From NCBI GenBank assembly GCA_035710515.1, contig DASTDE010000003.1, forward strand, positions 62,001 to 126,000: a DNA stretch of 64,000 nt, in the 5' to 3' direction. Shown here one piece after another: positions 31,987 through 39,853 of the stretch. The stretch is from Candidatus Rubrimentiphilum sp. (lineage in GTDB: Bacteria; Vulcanimicrobiota; Vulcanimicrobiia; Vulcanimicrobiales; Vulcanimicrobiaceae). Within the stretch, counting starts at the first letter, position 1, and every line of letters starts with the position of its first letter. Below the pieces are notes generated by a model, which was given only the letters and a program-made list of their open reading frames with translations, did not search any database and had not been told where the DNA came from. Position numbers and translations under genes: made by a program.

Positions 31987-32865
31987 ATGCACAAAAGAGT
32001 TGCTCTCGTACTTATTGCTCTTTGCTTGCCCGCCGCTCTCGCCGCCGCCTCGCCCACCTTGGACACAGCCGCCATTAGCGGCGCCCTAGGGCGTTCGGGA
32101 CAGACGATGGACGGCGGCGTCTACCGGGTTTCGTTTCCGCGAAGCGACCTGCACGTCAAAATCGGTTCGACGACGCTCTTGCCGGGCTTTGCGCTCGGCG
32201 GATATGCCGCGTTCATCGGGCGAGACCAGGGTGTGCTCGCGGTCGGCGATTTGGTGCTTGTCGAGAGCGAAATTCAGCCGGTGATGCAAGCCCTGGAGCA
32301 GTCGGGGTTTCAGATTACCGCGCTGCACAACCATCTGCGCGGCGAAAGCCCGCACGTGATGTACATGCATTTCATGGTCAGCGGCGATGCAGGTACCATC
32401 GCGAAAGCACTGCGAGCGGCGCTGGCACTTTCGAAGACGCCGCTCGGCCCTGTTGCTGCGTCCGTACCGAAGGTGCTCGCATTTCAAGACGCGATCGAAT
32501 CCGGACTTGGCCGGAAAGGCAAGATCTCGGGCAGCGTTCTTTCTTTTAGCATTCCGCGAATGGAAACGATTAGCATGAACGGGACCACGGTGCCGCCGGC
32601 TGCAGGTGTCGCGACCGCAATAAACTTTGAGGACGCGGGCGGCGGAAATGTGGCAACCACCGGTGATTTCGTTCTACTCGGCAGCGAGGTACCCGCTGTC
32701 GAAAACGCCTTGCTCGCGAATGGTATACAGATAACGGCGCTGCATCACCACATGCTCGAAGACGCGCCTCACCTGTATTACATGCACTTCTGGGCAGTAG
32801 GTCCGCCCTCGCGCCTCGCCACCGCGCTCGCACAAGCGCTATCGCACGCCAACGTAAAGACATGA
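31987..32865 (+). CDS. Secreted DUF1259 (LppY/LpqO-like) protein, two repeats
   Basis: The product is a 292-residue exported protein: signal HKRVALVLIALCLPAALAAA, then two homologous DUF1259 units (about 25-150 and 155-285). Each contains VYRVSFPRSDL or VLSFSIPRME, a Gly-rich strand, and ITALHNHLRGESPHVMYMHF or ITALHHHMLEDAPHLYYMHF. The His-rich signature suggests metal binding. TTGGAGG precedes the ATG. It begins a three-gene run with a ChrB-like protein and an MFS transporter. Confidence 0.88.
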   Translation: MHKRVALVLIALCLPAALAAASPTLDTAAISGALGRSGQTMDGGVYRVSFPRSDLHVKIGSTTLLPGFALGGYAAFIGRDQGVLAVGDLVLVESEIQPVMQALEQSGFQITALHNHLRGESPHVMYMHFMVSGDAGTIAKALRAALALSKTPLGPVAASVPKVLAFQDAIESGLGRKGKISGSVLSFSIPRMETISMNGTTVPPAAGVATAINFEDAGGGNVATTGDFVLLGSEVPAVENALLANGIQITALHHHMLEDAPHLYYMHFWAVGPPSRLATALAQALSHANVKT

Positions 32866-32872
32866 GGTCCCT

Positions 32873-33310
32873 ATGAAGTTTGTTACTCGCGAGCGCGCCA
32901 AGGTCGATCGAATTGCGTGTCCTTGGCTCATTCGGCGGTTCGTGGATCCACATGCTGAATTTTTGTTCGTGCCGCCCAACGAAGTTCAGGACGTGGCGAG
33001 CCGCGAAGGCGCCATGCCGTTCGACGTGGAGGACGTGGAACTCGGACATTCCGGCCCATACTGCTCTTTCGATGCAGTCATCAGGAAGTACGACCTTCGC
33101 GATCCCGCGTTAGCACAGATGGCGCCGATCGTTCGCGGAGCCGATACGTCCGATCGACAGCTGACGCCCGAATCGGCCGGCTTGTATGCAATCGCCTCCG
33201 GCTTTCAGGCGCTCGTTCCGCAGGTTCTGGCCGACGATCACGCGTCGTTAGAGGCACAGTTCCCGATGTACGATGCACTTTACGAGTACTGCCGCTCAAC
33301 GGTGAATTGA
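32873..33310 (+). CDS. ChrB-like chromate resistance domain protein
   Basis: The 145-residue protein corresponds to the C-terminal domain of ChrB: KFVTRERAKVDRIACPWLIRRFVDPHAEFLFVP, FDVEDVELGHSGPYCSFDAVIRKYDL, and RQLTPESAGLYAIASGF. ChrB is tied to chromate response. Here it stands alone, between DUF1259 and MFS genes, with seven bases and one-base-type overlaps respectively. Chromate as substrate is not proven. Confidence 0.87.
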   Translation: MKFVTRERAKVDRIACPWLIRRFVDPHAEFLFVPPNEVQDVASREGAMPFDVEDVELGHSGPYCSFDAVIRKYDLRDPALAQMAPIVRGADTSDRQLTPESAGLYAIASGFQALVPQVLADDHASLEAQFPMYDALYEYCRSTVN

Positions 33311-34485
33311 AACTCCGCCTTCATCGCGACCTCACGATACTGCTGCTGGCGGTCTTTCTTATCGCCACAGCGGAGGAGTCGTGGTGGCGTTTCGTGCCGG
33401 TCTATTTGCGATCGCTGGGGGCGCCTATAGCGGGAATCGCCGCATATGGCGCCCTCTCGGATTTCTTGGATGCCGTCTACCAACTGCCCGGTGGCGTCTT
33501 CGCTGCGACCGCGGGGTACCGCCGTGCGCTCACGGCCTTCAACCTACTGGCGGTTGCGGGCTATGTCGTTTTCGCGGTTGCCACGCGATGGTGGGTGCTT
33601 CTTCTTGCCTTGCCGCTGATAATGTCGTGGCGCAGCTTCTCGCTGCCGGCGACGTTCTCAATGATTGCCGATGCAATGCCCTCCGGCGAGCGCAGTCTCG
33701 GCTTTGCCTATCAATCCATCGTGCGCCGGATTCCGCTCGCCGTCGCTCCGGTAATAGGCGGAATCGTGCTGACCGCGATCGGGCTCGCGCACGGGATGCG
33801 CATTCTACTTTTCGCCGGAGCAGCCGTGGGAATTTGCGCAGTGCTACTGCAGATGCGCTATCGCCTCATGCCGCCTCAACCGCCGGCCTTGGCTAGGCTA
33901 TTTCAAGAACTCACACATCTCGATCGAAGGCTCAAACAACTGCTCTTCGCGGACATCCTTGTACGTTTCGGTCAAGGCATCGGCGAGGTGTTCATCGTTA
34001 TCTACGTCATCGGCGTTGTTCGCGAACCTCCATCAATGTTCGGTTGGCTCGTGGCAATCGCCATGCTCACCTCACTCTTCCTCTACATTCCGGTCGCACG
34101 AATTGCCGACCGGTACGGGCGGGGAATCTGGATCGCACTGACCTATGCATTTTTTGCGCTTTTCCCCTTAGTGCTCGGACTCGCCGCTTCGCCGTGGCTG
34201 CTTATCGTCGCGTTCTTCTTGATGGGATTACGCGAAATCGGAGAACCGGCCCGTAAGTCGCTGATCGTAGATCTTGCTCGCACTGACCGGCAAAGCGTCG
34301 ATGTCGGAGCCTACTATCTCGCACGCGGGCTTGCTGTCTTCCCGGCGTCCTTTGCCGGCGGTGCGCTCTGGCGCATTTCCCCGCAAGCAACGTTTTTTGG
34401 CGCTGCGGTCTTGGCGGCGGCGGGAACGGTCTACTTCAGCGCGTCGCTGTTGCGCAACGCGCGGATCCGATCAAGGCCGGTGTAA
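33307..34485 (+). CDS. MFS transporter
   Basis: This is a 392-residue major facilitator protein with about 11-12 membrane segments, including the loop motif VARIADRYGRGIWIAL (motif A-like) near 270. It begins at TTG 33307 overlapping the chrB-like stop (TTGA). It is probably the exporter of the DUF1259-ChrB-MFS unit. The family is not the dedicated ChrA chromate pump. Its end overlaps the convergent methyltransferase gene by 15 bases. Confidence 0.85.
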   Translation: MKLRLHRDLTILLLAVFLIATAEESWWRFVPVYLRSLGAPIAGIAAYGALSDFLDAVYQLPGGVFAATAGYRRALTAFNLLAVAGYVVFAVATRWWVLLLALPLIMSWRSFSLPATFSMIADAMPSGERSLGFAYQSIVRRIPLAVAPVIGGIVLTAIGLAHGMRILLFAGAAVGICAVLLQMRYRLMPPQPPALARLFQELTHLDRRLKQLLFADILVRFGQGIGEVFIVIYVIGVVREPPSMFGWLVAIAMLTSLFLYIPVARIADRYGRGIWIALTYAFFALFPLVLGLAASPWLLIVAFFLMGLREIGEPARKSLIVDLARTDRQSVDVGAYYLARGLAVFPASFAGGALWRISPQATFFGAAVLAAAGTVYFSASLLRNARIRSRPV

Positions 34486-35235
34486 CAGAATATCTTCGCG
34501 CCGCATATGAAACGGCAGGCCGGCGGGTTGCGGCAGCAGGTAGCTGTCGATCCCCTGATTTCGTGCGCGCATGAGCAGCGAGAAGATCACCGAGTCGTCG
34601 AACTGCGTGGGGAATAGGCGATCTCGCAGGCGCCGCTGCGTGTCGGGCTGCTTGGACGCGCGCATGCGCATCGACCGGTTCGGGATGTCGCCGATTAGGG
34701 CGTAGCCGCCGTCGCGAAGCAGGTCGCAGATGCTGTCGAACATTCCCCACAGGTCGCCGTCCAGCAGCTCGTGCTGCACGACGCTGTACACCAAGACGGC
34801 GTCGGCCGTTTGACGGAACTCTGAAAGAAACGAGCGGTCGCGCGGAAAACGCTGCGGCCGCTTTTCGACGTTGGAGGACGGCGGCAAGAGCGCCAGCATT
34901 TCGGCGGAGTCGACCATGACTAAGTGGTGATCGTTTTTCTCGGACTGCGCGATCATCTTTTCGGCCAGCGGCCCGCAGCCGGAGCCAATGTCTATAATGG
35001 TGCGTTCGCTCTGCGCTAAGGGCGGCAGTTTTTTTACGATGTCCGCAAAAATTGCGGCTTCCGCTTCCGCCCGGCTATTGTTGAGGAAGCCGATCTTTTC
35101 ATTGGGCGCAAGCTCGTCGTCTTTCGCGCGAACGCGAAAATCTTCGTAGGTAAGACCGCGATGGTCGTACTTTATCGCATCGTCTAAATCCGCACTGCGG
35201 ACTAGCGGGACAAATGAAATCTCGGCGGTCTTCAT
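34471..35235 (-). CDS. SAM-dependent methyltransferase
   Basis: The 254-residue Rossmann-fold enzyme has SAM motif IIDIGSGCGPLAEKMI near residue 80, VMVDSAEMLALL and DAVLVYSVVQHELLDGDLWGMFDSICDLLRDGGYALIGDIPN, typical of class I methyltransferases. The N-terminal section (DLDDAIKYDHRGLTYEDFRVRAKDDELAPNEKIGF) resembles enzymes acting on sugar or nucleotide-linked substrates. The substrate is unknown. It ends convergently with the MFS gene. Confidence 0.82.
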   Translation of the reverse strand: MKTAEISFVPLVRSADLDDAIKYDHRGLTYEDFRVRAKDDELAPNEKIGFLNNSRAEAEAAIFADIVKKLPPLAQSERTIIDIGSGCGPLAEKMIAQSEKNDHHLVMVDSAEMLALLPPSSNVEKRPQRFPRDRSFLSEFRQTADAVLVYSVVQHELLDGDLWGMFDSICDLLRDGGYALIGDIPNRSMRMRASKQPDTQRRLRDRLFPTQFDDSVIFSLLMRARNQGIDSYLLPQPAGLPFHMRREDILLHRP

Positions 35236-35317
35236 ACGGCCGGCTCCAATATCCGGACAGCGTACCTCAGCCAGCCGGGGCTTGCTATCCTGCGTGATCG
35301 GAGAAACTAAGAGATGG

Positions 35318-35389
35318 AGCCGTCGGTGGGGATTGAACCCACGCTCTCGTCATTACCAATGACGTGCTTTACCACTAAGCTACGACGGC
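35318..35389 (-). tRNA. tRNA-Thr (GGU)
   Basis: The 72-base class I cloverleaf has acceptor GCCGTCG/CGACGGC with discriminator U, anticodon stem CGTCA/TGACG, and loop TTGGTAA with GGU. CCA is not encoded. It follows tRNA-Tyr and tRNA-Gly on the same strand, the order seen upstream of tufB in other bacteria. The 114 bases between it and the next gene hold nothing further that I recognise. Confidence 0.96.
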
Positions 35390-35503
35390 ATTTCCAGCTG
35401 CACCGGGCCGATACTCCGCAGCCCGCCGGAGCCCCTACCTGGCTCTAAGAGATATCGCGACGTTCTGCATAGGGAAGGCACTCGGACCCTCGAAGCGCCA
35501 CAA

Positions 35504-36016
35504 ATGCGAAACACAATTACGACAATACTTACCGCCGCGGTGTTTCTGCTCGTCGCGCAGGGCCGTGGCCTTGCCTCACCGTTCGATTACTTCGCCGGGT
35601 CCTGGGAGTGCACGACCGACGCCGGTTCAAAAACGTTCCTGCTGTACCACCCTGTGCTCAACAACGCGTGGCTCGTCCTGGAGAACACGTGGGTGAATCC
35701 GCCGGCGCAAGCCGTGGGCGAATTCATCGAATACTATCGCTACGACCAAGTCAATGGAAAATGGTGGGCGACGAGCATGGGCTCGAGCGGCCTGCTTGAG
35801 GTGACAAGCTCGCCCGACTGGAAAAACGATCAGCTCGTCTTTGAAGGTTCCGCGAATTTCCCGGGCGGGTCATTTGGGACGCGTGAACGCTACACGCGCT
35901 GGAAAGATGGTGTGACGCTCGAACGCCAGCACGAGCAGCTCACCGGATTCGGTTGGACCAAGACTTCTCACTCGCTGTGTCATCGCGCAAAGCAACTAGG
36001 TCACGCCAGCCCTTAG
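35504..36016 (+). CDS. Secreted DUF1579-like protein
   Basis: The product is a 170-residue exported protein: signal RNTITTILTAAVFLLVAQGRGLA, then a small beta-rich domain with FDYFAGSWECTTDAGSKTFLLYHPVLNNAWLVLENTW and RYDQVNGKWWATSM. This is close to lipocalin-like DUF1579 proteins. No function is known. Its last 77 bases overlap the convergent DUF6582 gene, so one of the two C-termini may be mis-set. Confidence 0.65.
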   Translation: MRNTITTILTAAVFLLVAQGRGLASPFDYFAGSWECTTDAGSKTFLLYHPVLNNAWLVLENTWVNPPAQAVGEFIEYYRYDQVNGKWWATSMGSSGLLEVTSSPDWKNDQLVFEGSANFPGGSFGTRERYTRWKDGVTLERQHEQLTGFGWTKTSHSLCHRAKQLGHASP

Positions 36017-36248
36017 CCTGCAGCGCAATTCCATAGTACTGCGCCGCTGCCTTGATATTTCCAAAGGCCTGGGTGCGCTCGTCGTCGGTCACGCCATCCA
36101 CTTGTGAAAAACGCGCGATTGCGCTGCAGACGTGTTTCGCGTCGGTTAGCGGCTCTTTGCGCTCCTCCGGAAAAGCAAAGGCGCTCGCTGGCAATTCTGC
36201 ACGCGTCTCGTTCGGACGAGGGCAGCTCGGCTTCCAGGTGATATCCAT
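35940..36248 (-). CDS. DUF6582-like small protein
   Basis: From ATG 36248 this gives 102 residues with LPASAFAFPEERKEPLTDAKHVCSAIARFSQVDGVTDDERTQAFGNIKAAAQYYGI. This matches a family of about 100-residue proteins found in phages and bacteria, typified by the FAFP-RKEPLTDA-HVR-AIARF pattern. Its function is unclear. It lies between tRNA-Gly and tRNA-Thr, on the same strand as both, and seems inserted into the tRNA cluster. Its C-terminus overlaps the convergent DUF1579 gene. Confidence 0.7.
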   Translation of the reverse strand: MDITWKPSCPRPNETRAELPASAFAFPEERKEPLTDAKHVCSAIARFSQVDGVTDDERTQAFGNIKAAAQYYGIALQAKGWRDLVALRDDTASEKSWSNRIR

Positions 36249-36307
36249 GGCCGGGTTTATGCCACAGAAGTGTGGCCGTCTAATTTCCGGATTGTGACCG
36301 GTTTTGG

Positions 36308-36378
36308 AGCGGGCGGCGGGAATCGAACCCGCGCTGTCTGCTTGGAAGGCAGACGCACTACCACTATGCAACGCCCGC
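36308..36378 (-). tRNA. tRNA-Gly (UCC)
   Basis: A 71-base cloverleaf: acceptor GCGGGCG/CGCCCGC, anticodon stem TCTGC/GCAGA, loop CTTCCAA with UCC. CCA is not encoded. It lies five bases downstream of tRNA-Tyr on the same strand. Confidence 0.97.
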
Positions 36379-36383
36379 GAAAC

Positions 36384-36471
36384 TGGTGGGCAGGGCTGGA
36401 TTCGAACCAGCGTACAGCGTTAGCTGGACAGATTTACAGTCTGTTGCCTTTAACCACTCGGCCACCTACCC
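36384..36471 (-). tRNA. tRNA-Tyr (GUA)
   Basis: An 88-base class II cloverleaf with encoded CCA: acceptor GGGTAGG/CCTGCCC, anticodon loop CTGTAAA with GUA, and a long variable arm as expected for bacterial tRNA-Tyr. It begins the Tyr-Gly tRNA pair. Confidence 0.97.
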
Positions 36472-36635
36472 ATATACAGGCGCACCAGGGTACGCTGCGG
36501 TCCGCAGCGAGTCCTGTGCCCGCCTCCTCAACATTCTAATCCATTTCCATGGTTTCGCTAAAGCGCGCCTAATGATGAAGGGAACCTCCGCGGGCTATAA
36601 CGGGATAAAGCACGCTATCTCTCTGGAGTACCGCA

Positions 36636-37811
36636 ATGAAAACACGCAATCTCCTCATCCTCGCGGCATTTCTTACATCAACCCTCACCGCATGCGGCGG
36701 CGGAGGCGGCGGCGGCGGAACCGGCGCCATGACCCCGCCCGGGAGCGGCGGGAACAGCACGCTGTCTTCGGCTTCGACTGAAGACGCGATCGCGACGGCC
36801 GACGCGGCCGGCAGCCCCGTCCAAGACTTTGCAAACTTTAACGACGCAACCGGCTCGCCGCTGCAGTCGGTCGGCATCGGAACGGAAAGCGCGTCTCCCG
36901 ACACGGGTTCGGGAACGTGCAATAGCGGCGTCGAGTTCTACGCGCCGGATCGCAACGGCGATCCGAATTCGACCGAGACGCAGTTCTTCTACGATAACGC
37001 CTGCACCGGATTGGCGCGCGACGTGGTTCGCATCTGGACCTCGACCGGCGCGAACTCGGAAACCGTGCAGCGCACATCCAAGATGTATGCGTTGAATTCG
37101 ACGACCGCGTACGCAACTCGGAACGAAGCCGTCAGTTTCACGAACGCCACGTTCGATCAATACGGCTATCCCATCGTGAGCGGCGGCTTCGTCCGCTCGC
37201 AAACGGGTGAACTCGATATCGCCGGCGCGCGAACCATCGATCAGGATGGCGAGTTCATCCTGGCGCCCGCTTCGGGCAATACGACGACGTTCTGCTCCGA
37301 CGAAGCCGGTTACAACGAGACAGGCTACGCCGCGCTGGGCGAAACCGTCGGCTGGACGGGTTTGCTTCCCAACGGAAACCGCACCGTCAACAGCAACGGC
37401 TCGGTAACATGGCAAGCGACGCACGCAGGAAGCGTCTCTACCGGCGCGATCGGCGCGCTCTCGATTCACATTGGAACTTCGAACACCGCGTGCCCGATCT
37501 CAACGCCGAAGTTTACGCTCGCGGGTGGCACGCTCAAAGGTTCGTTTAACATTCCCGTGACCGCGACGTTCACGCGGGGTGTTCTCACCAATCTCACGAT
37601 CACGAACGCTACGCTTCTGAACGGCGACACGCTCAACGTCACGACGAGCAGCACGCTGCTGCCGCCGGATCCGCACTTCATCTCCGGAACGCTCACGAAG
37701 AACGGCTCGACGGTTGCGACGTTCAACGTCAACGCCTTCGGCGACGGCGTGCTGACCATAACAGCGACCGGCACACAGTACGTCATCAACGACTGGCACG
37801 TCGTAAGGTAA
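36636..37811 (+). CDS. Lipoprotein of unknown function
   Basis: The product has 391 residues. The signal peptide ends in a lipobox (TSTLTAC), followed by a run of eight Gly and a low-complexity linker. The rest is Thr/Asn/Ser-rich and probably beta-structured (GGTLKGSFNIPVTATFTRGVLTNLTITNATLLNG, SGTLTKNGSTVATFNVNAFGDGVLTITATGTQYVI). No conserved family is recognised. CTGGAG precedes the ATG and a strong terminator follows, so it is probably a single-gene transcript. The 164 bases upstream, after tRNA-Tyr, hold its promoter region but no clear -35/-10 pair. Confidence 0.7.
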   Translation: MKTRNLLILAAFLTSTLTACGGGGGGGGTGAMTPPGSGGNSTLSSASTEDAIATADAAGSPVQDFANFNDATGSPLQSVGIGTESASPDTGSGTCNSGVEFYAPDRNGDPNSTETQFFYDNACTGLARDVVRIWTSTGANSETVQRTSKMYALNSTTAYATRNEAVSFTNATFDQYGYPIVSGGFVRSQTGELDIAGARTIDQDGEFILAPASGNTTTFCSDEAGYNETGYAALGETVGWTGLLPNGNRTVNSNGSVTWQATHAGSVSTGAIGALSIHIGTSNTACPISTPKFTLAGGTLKGSFNIPVTATFTRGVLTNLTITNATLLNGDTLNVTTSSTLLPPDPHFISGTLTKNGSTVATFNVNAFGDGVLTITATGTQYVINDWHVVR

Positions 37812-37835
37812 TCGGGACGTCTCCTCCCGAGACAA

Positions 37836-37860
37836 GAAGGCCCGCCCCATGCGGGCCTTC
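37836..37860 (+). terminator. Terminator after the lipoprotein gene
   Basis: GAAGGCCCGC (37836-37845) and GCGGGCCTTC (37851-37860) form a perfect 10-bp stem with a CCCAT loop, followed by TTCTTTTATT. It lies 25 bases after the stop codon. Confidence 0.88.
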
Positions 37861-37918
37861 TTCTTTTATTGCGGCGGTGGTACCATCGTTTGAGGACGTT
37901 CTGCAAGGAGAGGCCGTT

Positions 37919-38551
37919 ATGTCAAAAAGCGACGCACAATCGCGGGCCGCTGAAGAACTCTCACGTCGAGAATGGATGGGAAAAGCGACCATCACTATCG
38001 GTAGCGTGATCGGCCTAACCCTGGCGATTCCGACAACTGCCGCATTAATGCCGGATGTTAATCCAGGGCACCCAACTTGGACCGGCATGGATGACGCCGG
38101 GTGGAAACAGCTTCAGGCTGCAACCGACACGCCGGTGCAAATCGACATTCGGATGCACAGCAAGGACGCCTATTTGACGGCCGCAGCTCCACAATCCGTT
38201 TGGGGCATCAAGGTCAAGGATCCCCAAAAGTTTATTCGCGATCGCGCCGACCTTTTTGACGGCGATGGAAAGGAACTGCTGCCGTACTCAGCTTTCAACA
38301 TCGGTTTTGCGCTCTTTAGTCCAATCTGTCCGCATCTAGGCTGTTACTACGAGTGGAAGCCATTCCTAAATCGGTTTGCCTGCCCTTGTCATGGGTCACA
38401 GTTCGATCATAGCGGTGCGCGAGTCGCCGGCCCCGCAACGCGTGGGCTCGATCCTCTTCCCGTGCGGGAACGCGATGGAATAGCTGAGTGTCAATGGATT
38501 CGCTACGAACCGACGATTCCGAATCGCATCGTGGTCTCGTACATAGCCTAA
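37919..38551 (+). CDS. Rieske [2Fe-2S] protein
   Basis: This 210-residue protein has a twin-arginine-like N-terminus (SRREWMGKATITIG) and a single hydrophobic segment (VIGLTLAIPTTAAL). The Rieske cluster motifs CPHLGC and CPCHGS are near residues 138-162, with the two Cys and two His ligands. It resembles QcrA/PetC of cytochrome bc complexes, but no cytochrome b or c gene adjoins it. ATG 37919 follows AAGGAGAGG and is preferred over an upstream ATG. Its stop overlaps the convergent GNAT gene by four bases. Confidence 0.88.
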   Translation: MSKSDAQSRAAEELSRREWMGKATITIGSVIGLTLAIPTTAALMPDVNPGHPTWTGMDDAGWKQLQAATDTPVQIDIRMHSKDAYLTAAAPQSVWGIKVKDPQKFIRDRADLFDGDGKELLPYSAFNIGFALFSPICPHLGCYYEWKPFLNRFACPCHGSQFDHSGARVAGPATRGLDPLPVRERDGIAECQWIRYEPTIPNRIVVSYIA

Positions 38552-39078
38552 GAACTGGAGCCCGGTTCTCCTCTAAACGCCATTAGCTCGGATGGGCCGT
38601 CGCCGATATCAATGACCTCGCCTGTCTTTTCGAAGCCGGCCTTCTGCCACATGCGAATGGCGGGTTCATTGCCGATCGCCGGATCGGCGGTTATTCTCGG
38701 CCAGCCGGCGTCGCGCAAGTGCGACGCCAGCATATGTGCCGCGCGTGCTCCAAGCCCGCGACTGCGAAACTCCGGGGTGAGGAACATGTCTAATCCGGCA
38801 TCGCCGCCTGCTTCGCGCCAAACTTGGATGAAACCGATTGGGTGGTCGTCTTGCAGAATAATGAACGGCCAGAGTGTGCTGCCGTCGTCGTCGTGTGATA
38901 CGTGCAACAGCCCCGTGACGATTTCGCGCGATTTTGGTTTACCGCCCCACCAACGGTGGATCTCCGGATCGTACAACCATTGCAATAATAACGCTTCGTC
39001 ATCGGCGCTGGTCGGCCGAATGATCATGTCGCCATCGGTTAAAATGAGATCGAATAATTCCGTCTTTTCACTTGACAT
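38548..39078 (-). CDS. GNAT acetyltransferase (AAC(6')-like)
   Basis: The product has about 176 residues with MIIRPTSADDEALLLQWLYDPEIHRWWGGKP, IILQDDHPIGFIQVW, GLDMFLTPEFRSRGLGARAAHMLASHL (acetyl-CoA loop) and IGNEPAIRMWQKAGFEKTGEV. The pattern resembles aminoglycoside 6'-N-acetyltransferases, but general N-acetylation is equally possible. Upstream in-frame starts reach into the promoter region shared with the HNH gene. ATG 39078 is preferred. Confidence 0.82.
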   Translation of the reverse strand: MSSEKTELFDLILTDGDMIIRPTSADDEALLLQWLYDPEIHRWWGGKPKSREIVTGLLHVSHDDDGSTLWPFIILQDDHPIGFIQVWREAGGDAGLDMFLTPEFRSRGLGARAAHMLASHLRDAGWPRITADPAIGNEPAIRMWQKAGFEKTGEVIDIGDGPSELMAFRGEPGSSS

Positions 39079-39125
39079 AATCAGTGCGCCATGCATATGG
39101 CACACTAGTATTCTAACATGTTTAC

Positions 39126-39776
39126 ATGAGCAGATTATACCCAAAGATATATCGCGGCATCTGCGCGAATGGATGCGGAACATCAATCTTTTCTAAGTCT
39201 GCAAAGGCGAAGTACTGCTCGGTTTCGTGCGCCACGGCGCGCTATAAGCGCTACCATCCGCCTTGCCTGAACGGTTGTGGAAAAACGGTGGGACCCGGGC
39301 GCAAGACATATTGCTCCATTAAGTGTCAGCACGATTACCAGTTTAGACTGCGCTCCATTGAGATTGAGAGCGGGACATATAACGCGATTTCATCCAACAA
39401 GGTGATCCGCAGATATCTCGTTTCGAAGTTCGGGGAACAATGCTCGCAATGCGGCTGGAACCGCCGTCATTCGCGCACTGGCCGCGTGCCGATAGAAGTT
39501 GAGCACATTGACGGCGATTGGCGCAATAACCATCTGTCGAACCTGACTTTGCTGTGCCCAAACTGCCATTCCTTAACCAATACGTTCCGCGGATTGAATC
39601 GCGGGAAAGGCCGCGCACATCGTTTGGGAGGTCGGGCTAACCCATTCCCTGGAGGGCCGCTCCCCAAAGGGCAGAAGTCGAAGCCAGCGAGACAGCCGCA
39701 TACCCGTCCGCCGGAACCCGGCGGATGCTCCCGGCAGTTACCGCTAATGTTGCCGACGTGGCCGAGTCCGGTTTAA
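39126..39776 (+). CDS. HNH endonuclease
   Basis: The 216-residue nuclease has two N-terminal Cys-rich zinc-finger-like segments (CANGCG, KYCSVSC, CLNGCG, TYCSIKC), then the HNH core CSQCGW, VEVEHIDGDWRNNHLSNLTLLCPNCHSLTNTF. It is a phage or mobile-element-type enzyme. Its 5' end is AT-rich relative to neighbours, suggesting acquisition. The last 25 bases, including the stop, lie inside the tRNA-Thr(UGU) gene, so the C-terminal Pro-rich tail may be an insertion-junction product. Confidence 0.85.
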   Translation: MSRLYPKIYRGICANGCGTSIFSKSAKAKYCSVSCATARYKRYHPPCLNGCGKTVGPGRKTYCSIKCQHDYQFRLRSIEIESGTYNAISSNKVIRRYLVSKFGEQCSQCGWNRRHSRTGRVPIEVEHIDGDWRNNHLSNLTLLCPNCHSLTNTFRGLNRGKGRAHRLGGRANPFPGGPLPKGQKSKPARQPHTRPPEPGGCSRQLPLMLPTWPSPV

Positions 39777-39840
39777 GGTACCTGATTTGTAATCAGGCGT
39801 GTCAGAAATGGCACCGTGGGTTCGAATCCCACCGTCGGCT
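39752..39840 (+). tRNA. tRNA-Thr (UGU) with long variable arm
   Basis: An 89-base cloverleaf: acceptor GCCGACG/CGTCGGC with discriminator U, three-pair D stem with a large loop, anticodon stem CCTGA/TCAGG, loop TTTGTAA with UGU (Thr ACA), and T arm GTGGG-TTCGAAT-CCCAC. Its variable arm is 18 bases with a five-pair stem (GTGTC/GGCAC), the class II form normally confined to Ser, Leu, Tyr and Sec tRNAs. The acceptor stem and U73 match tRNA-Thr(GGU) of this genome. CCA is not encoded. Confidence 0.9.
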
Positions 39841-39853
39841 AAACTTTTTGTAT

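Noticed and set aside
39079-39125. Hairpin GCCAT-GCAT-ATGGC between the GNAT and HNH genes as an operator
   Set aside because: The arms are only five bases and the region is AT-rich; no regulator gene adjoins it, so no claim is made.
39752-39840. Selenocysteine tRNA as identity of the class II tRNA
   Set aside because: The anticodon is UGU, not UCA, and the acceptor and T stems are the standard 7 and 5 pairs rather than 8/5.
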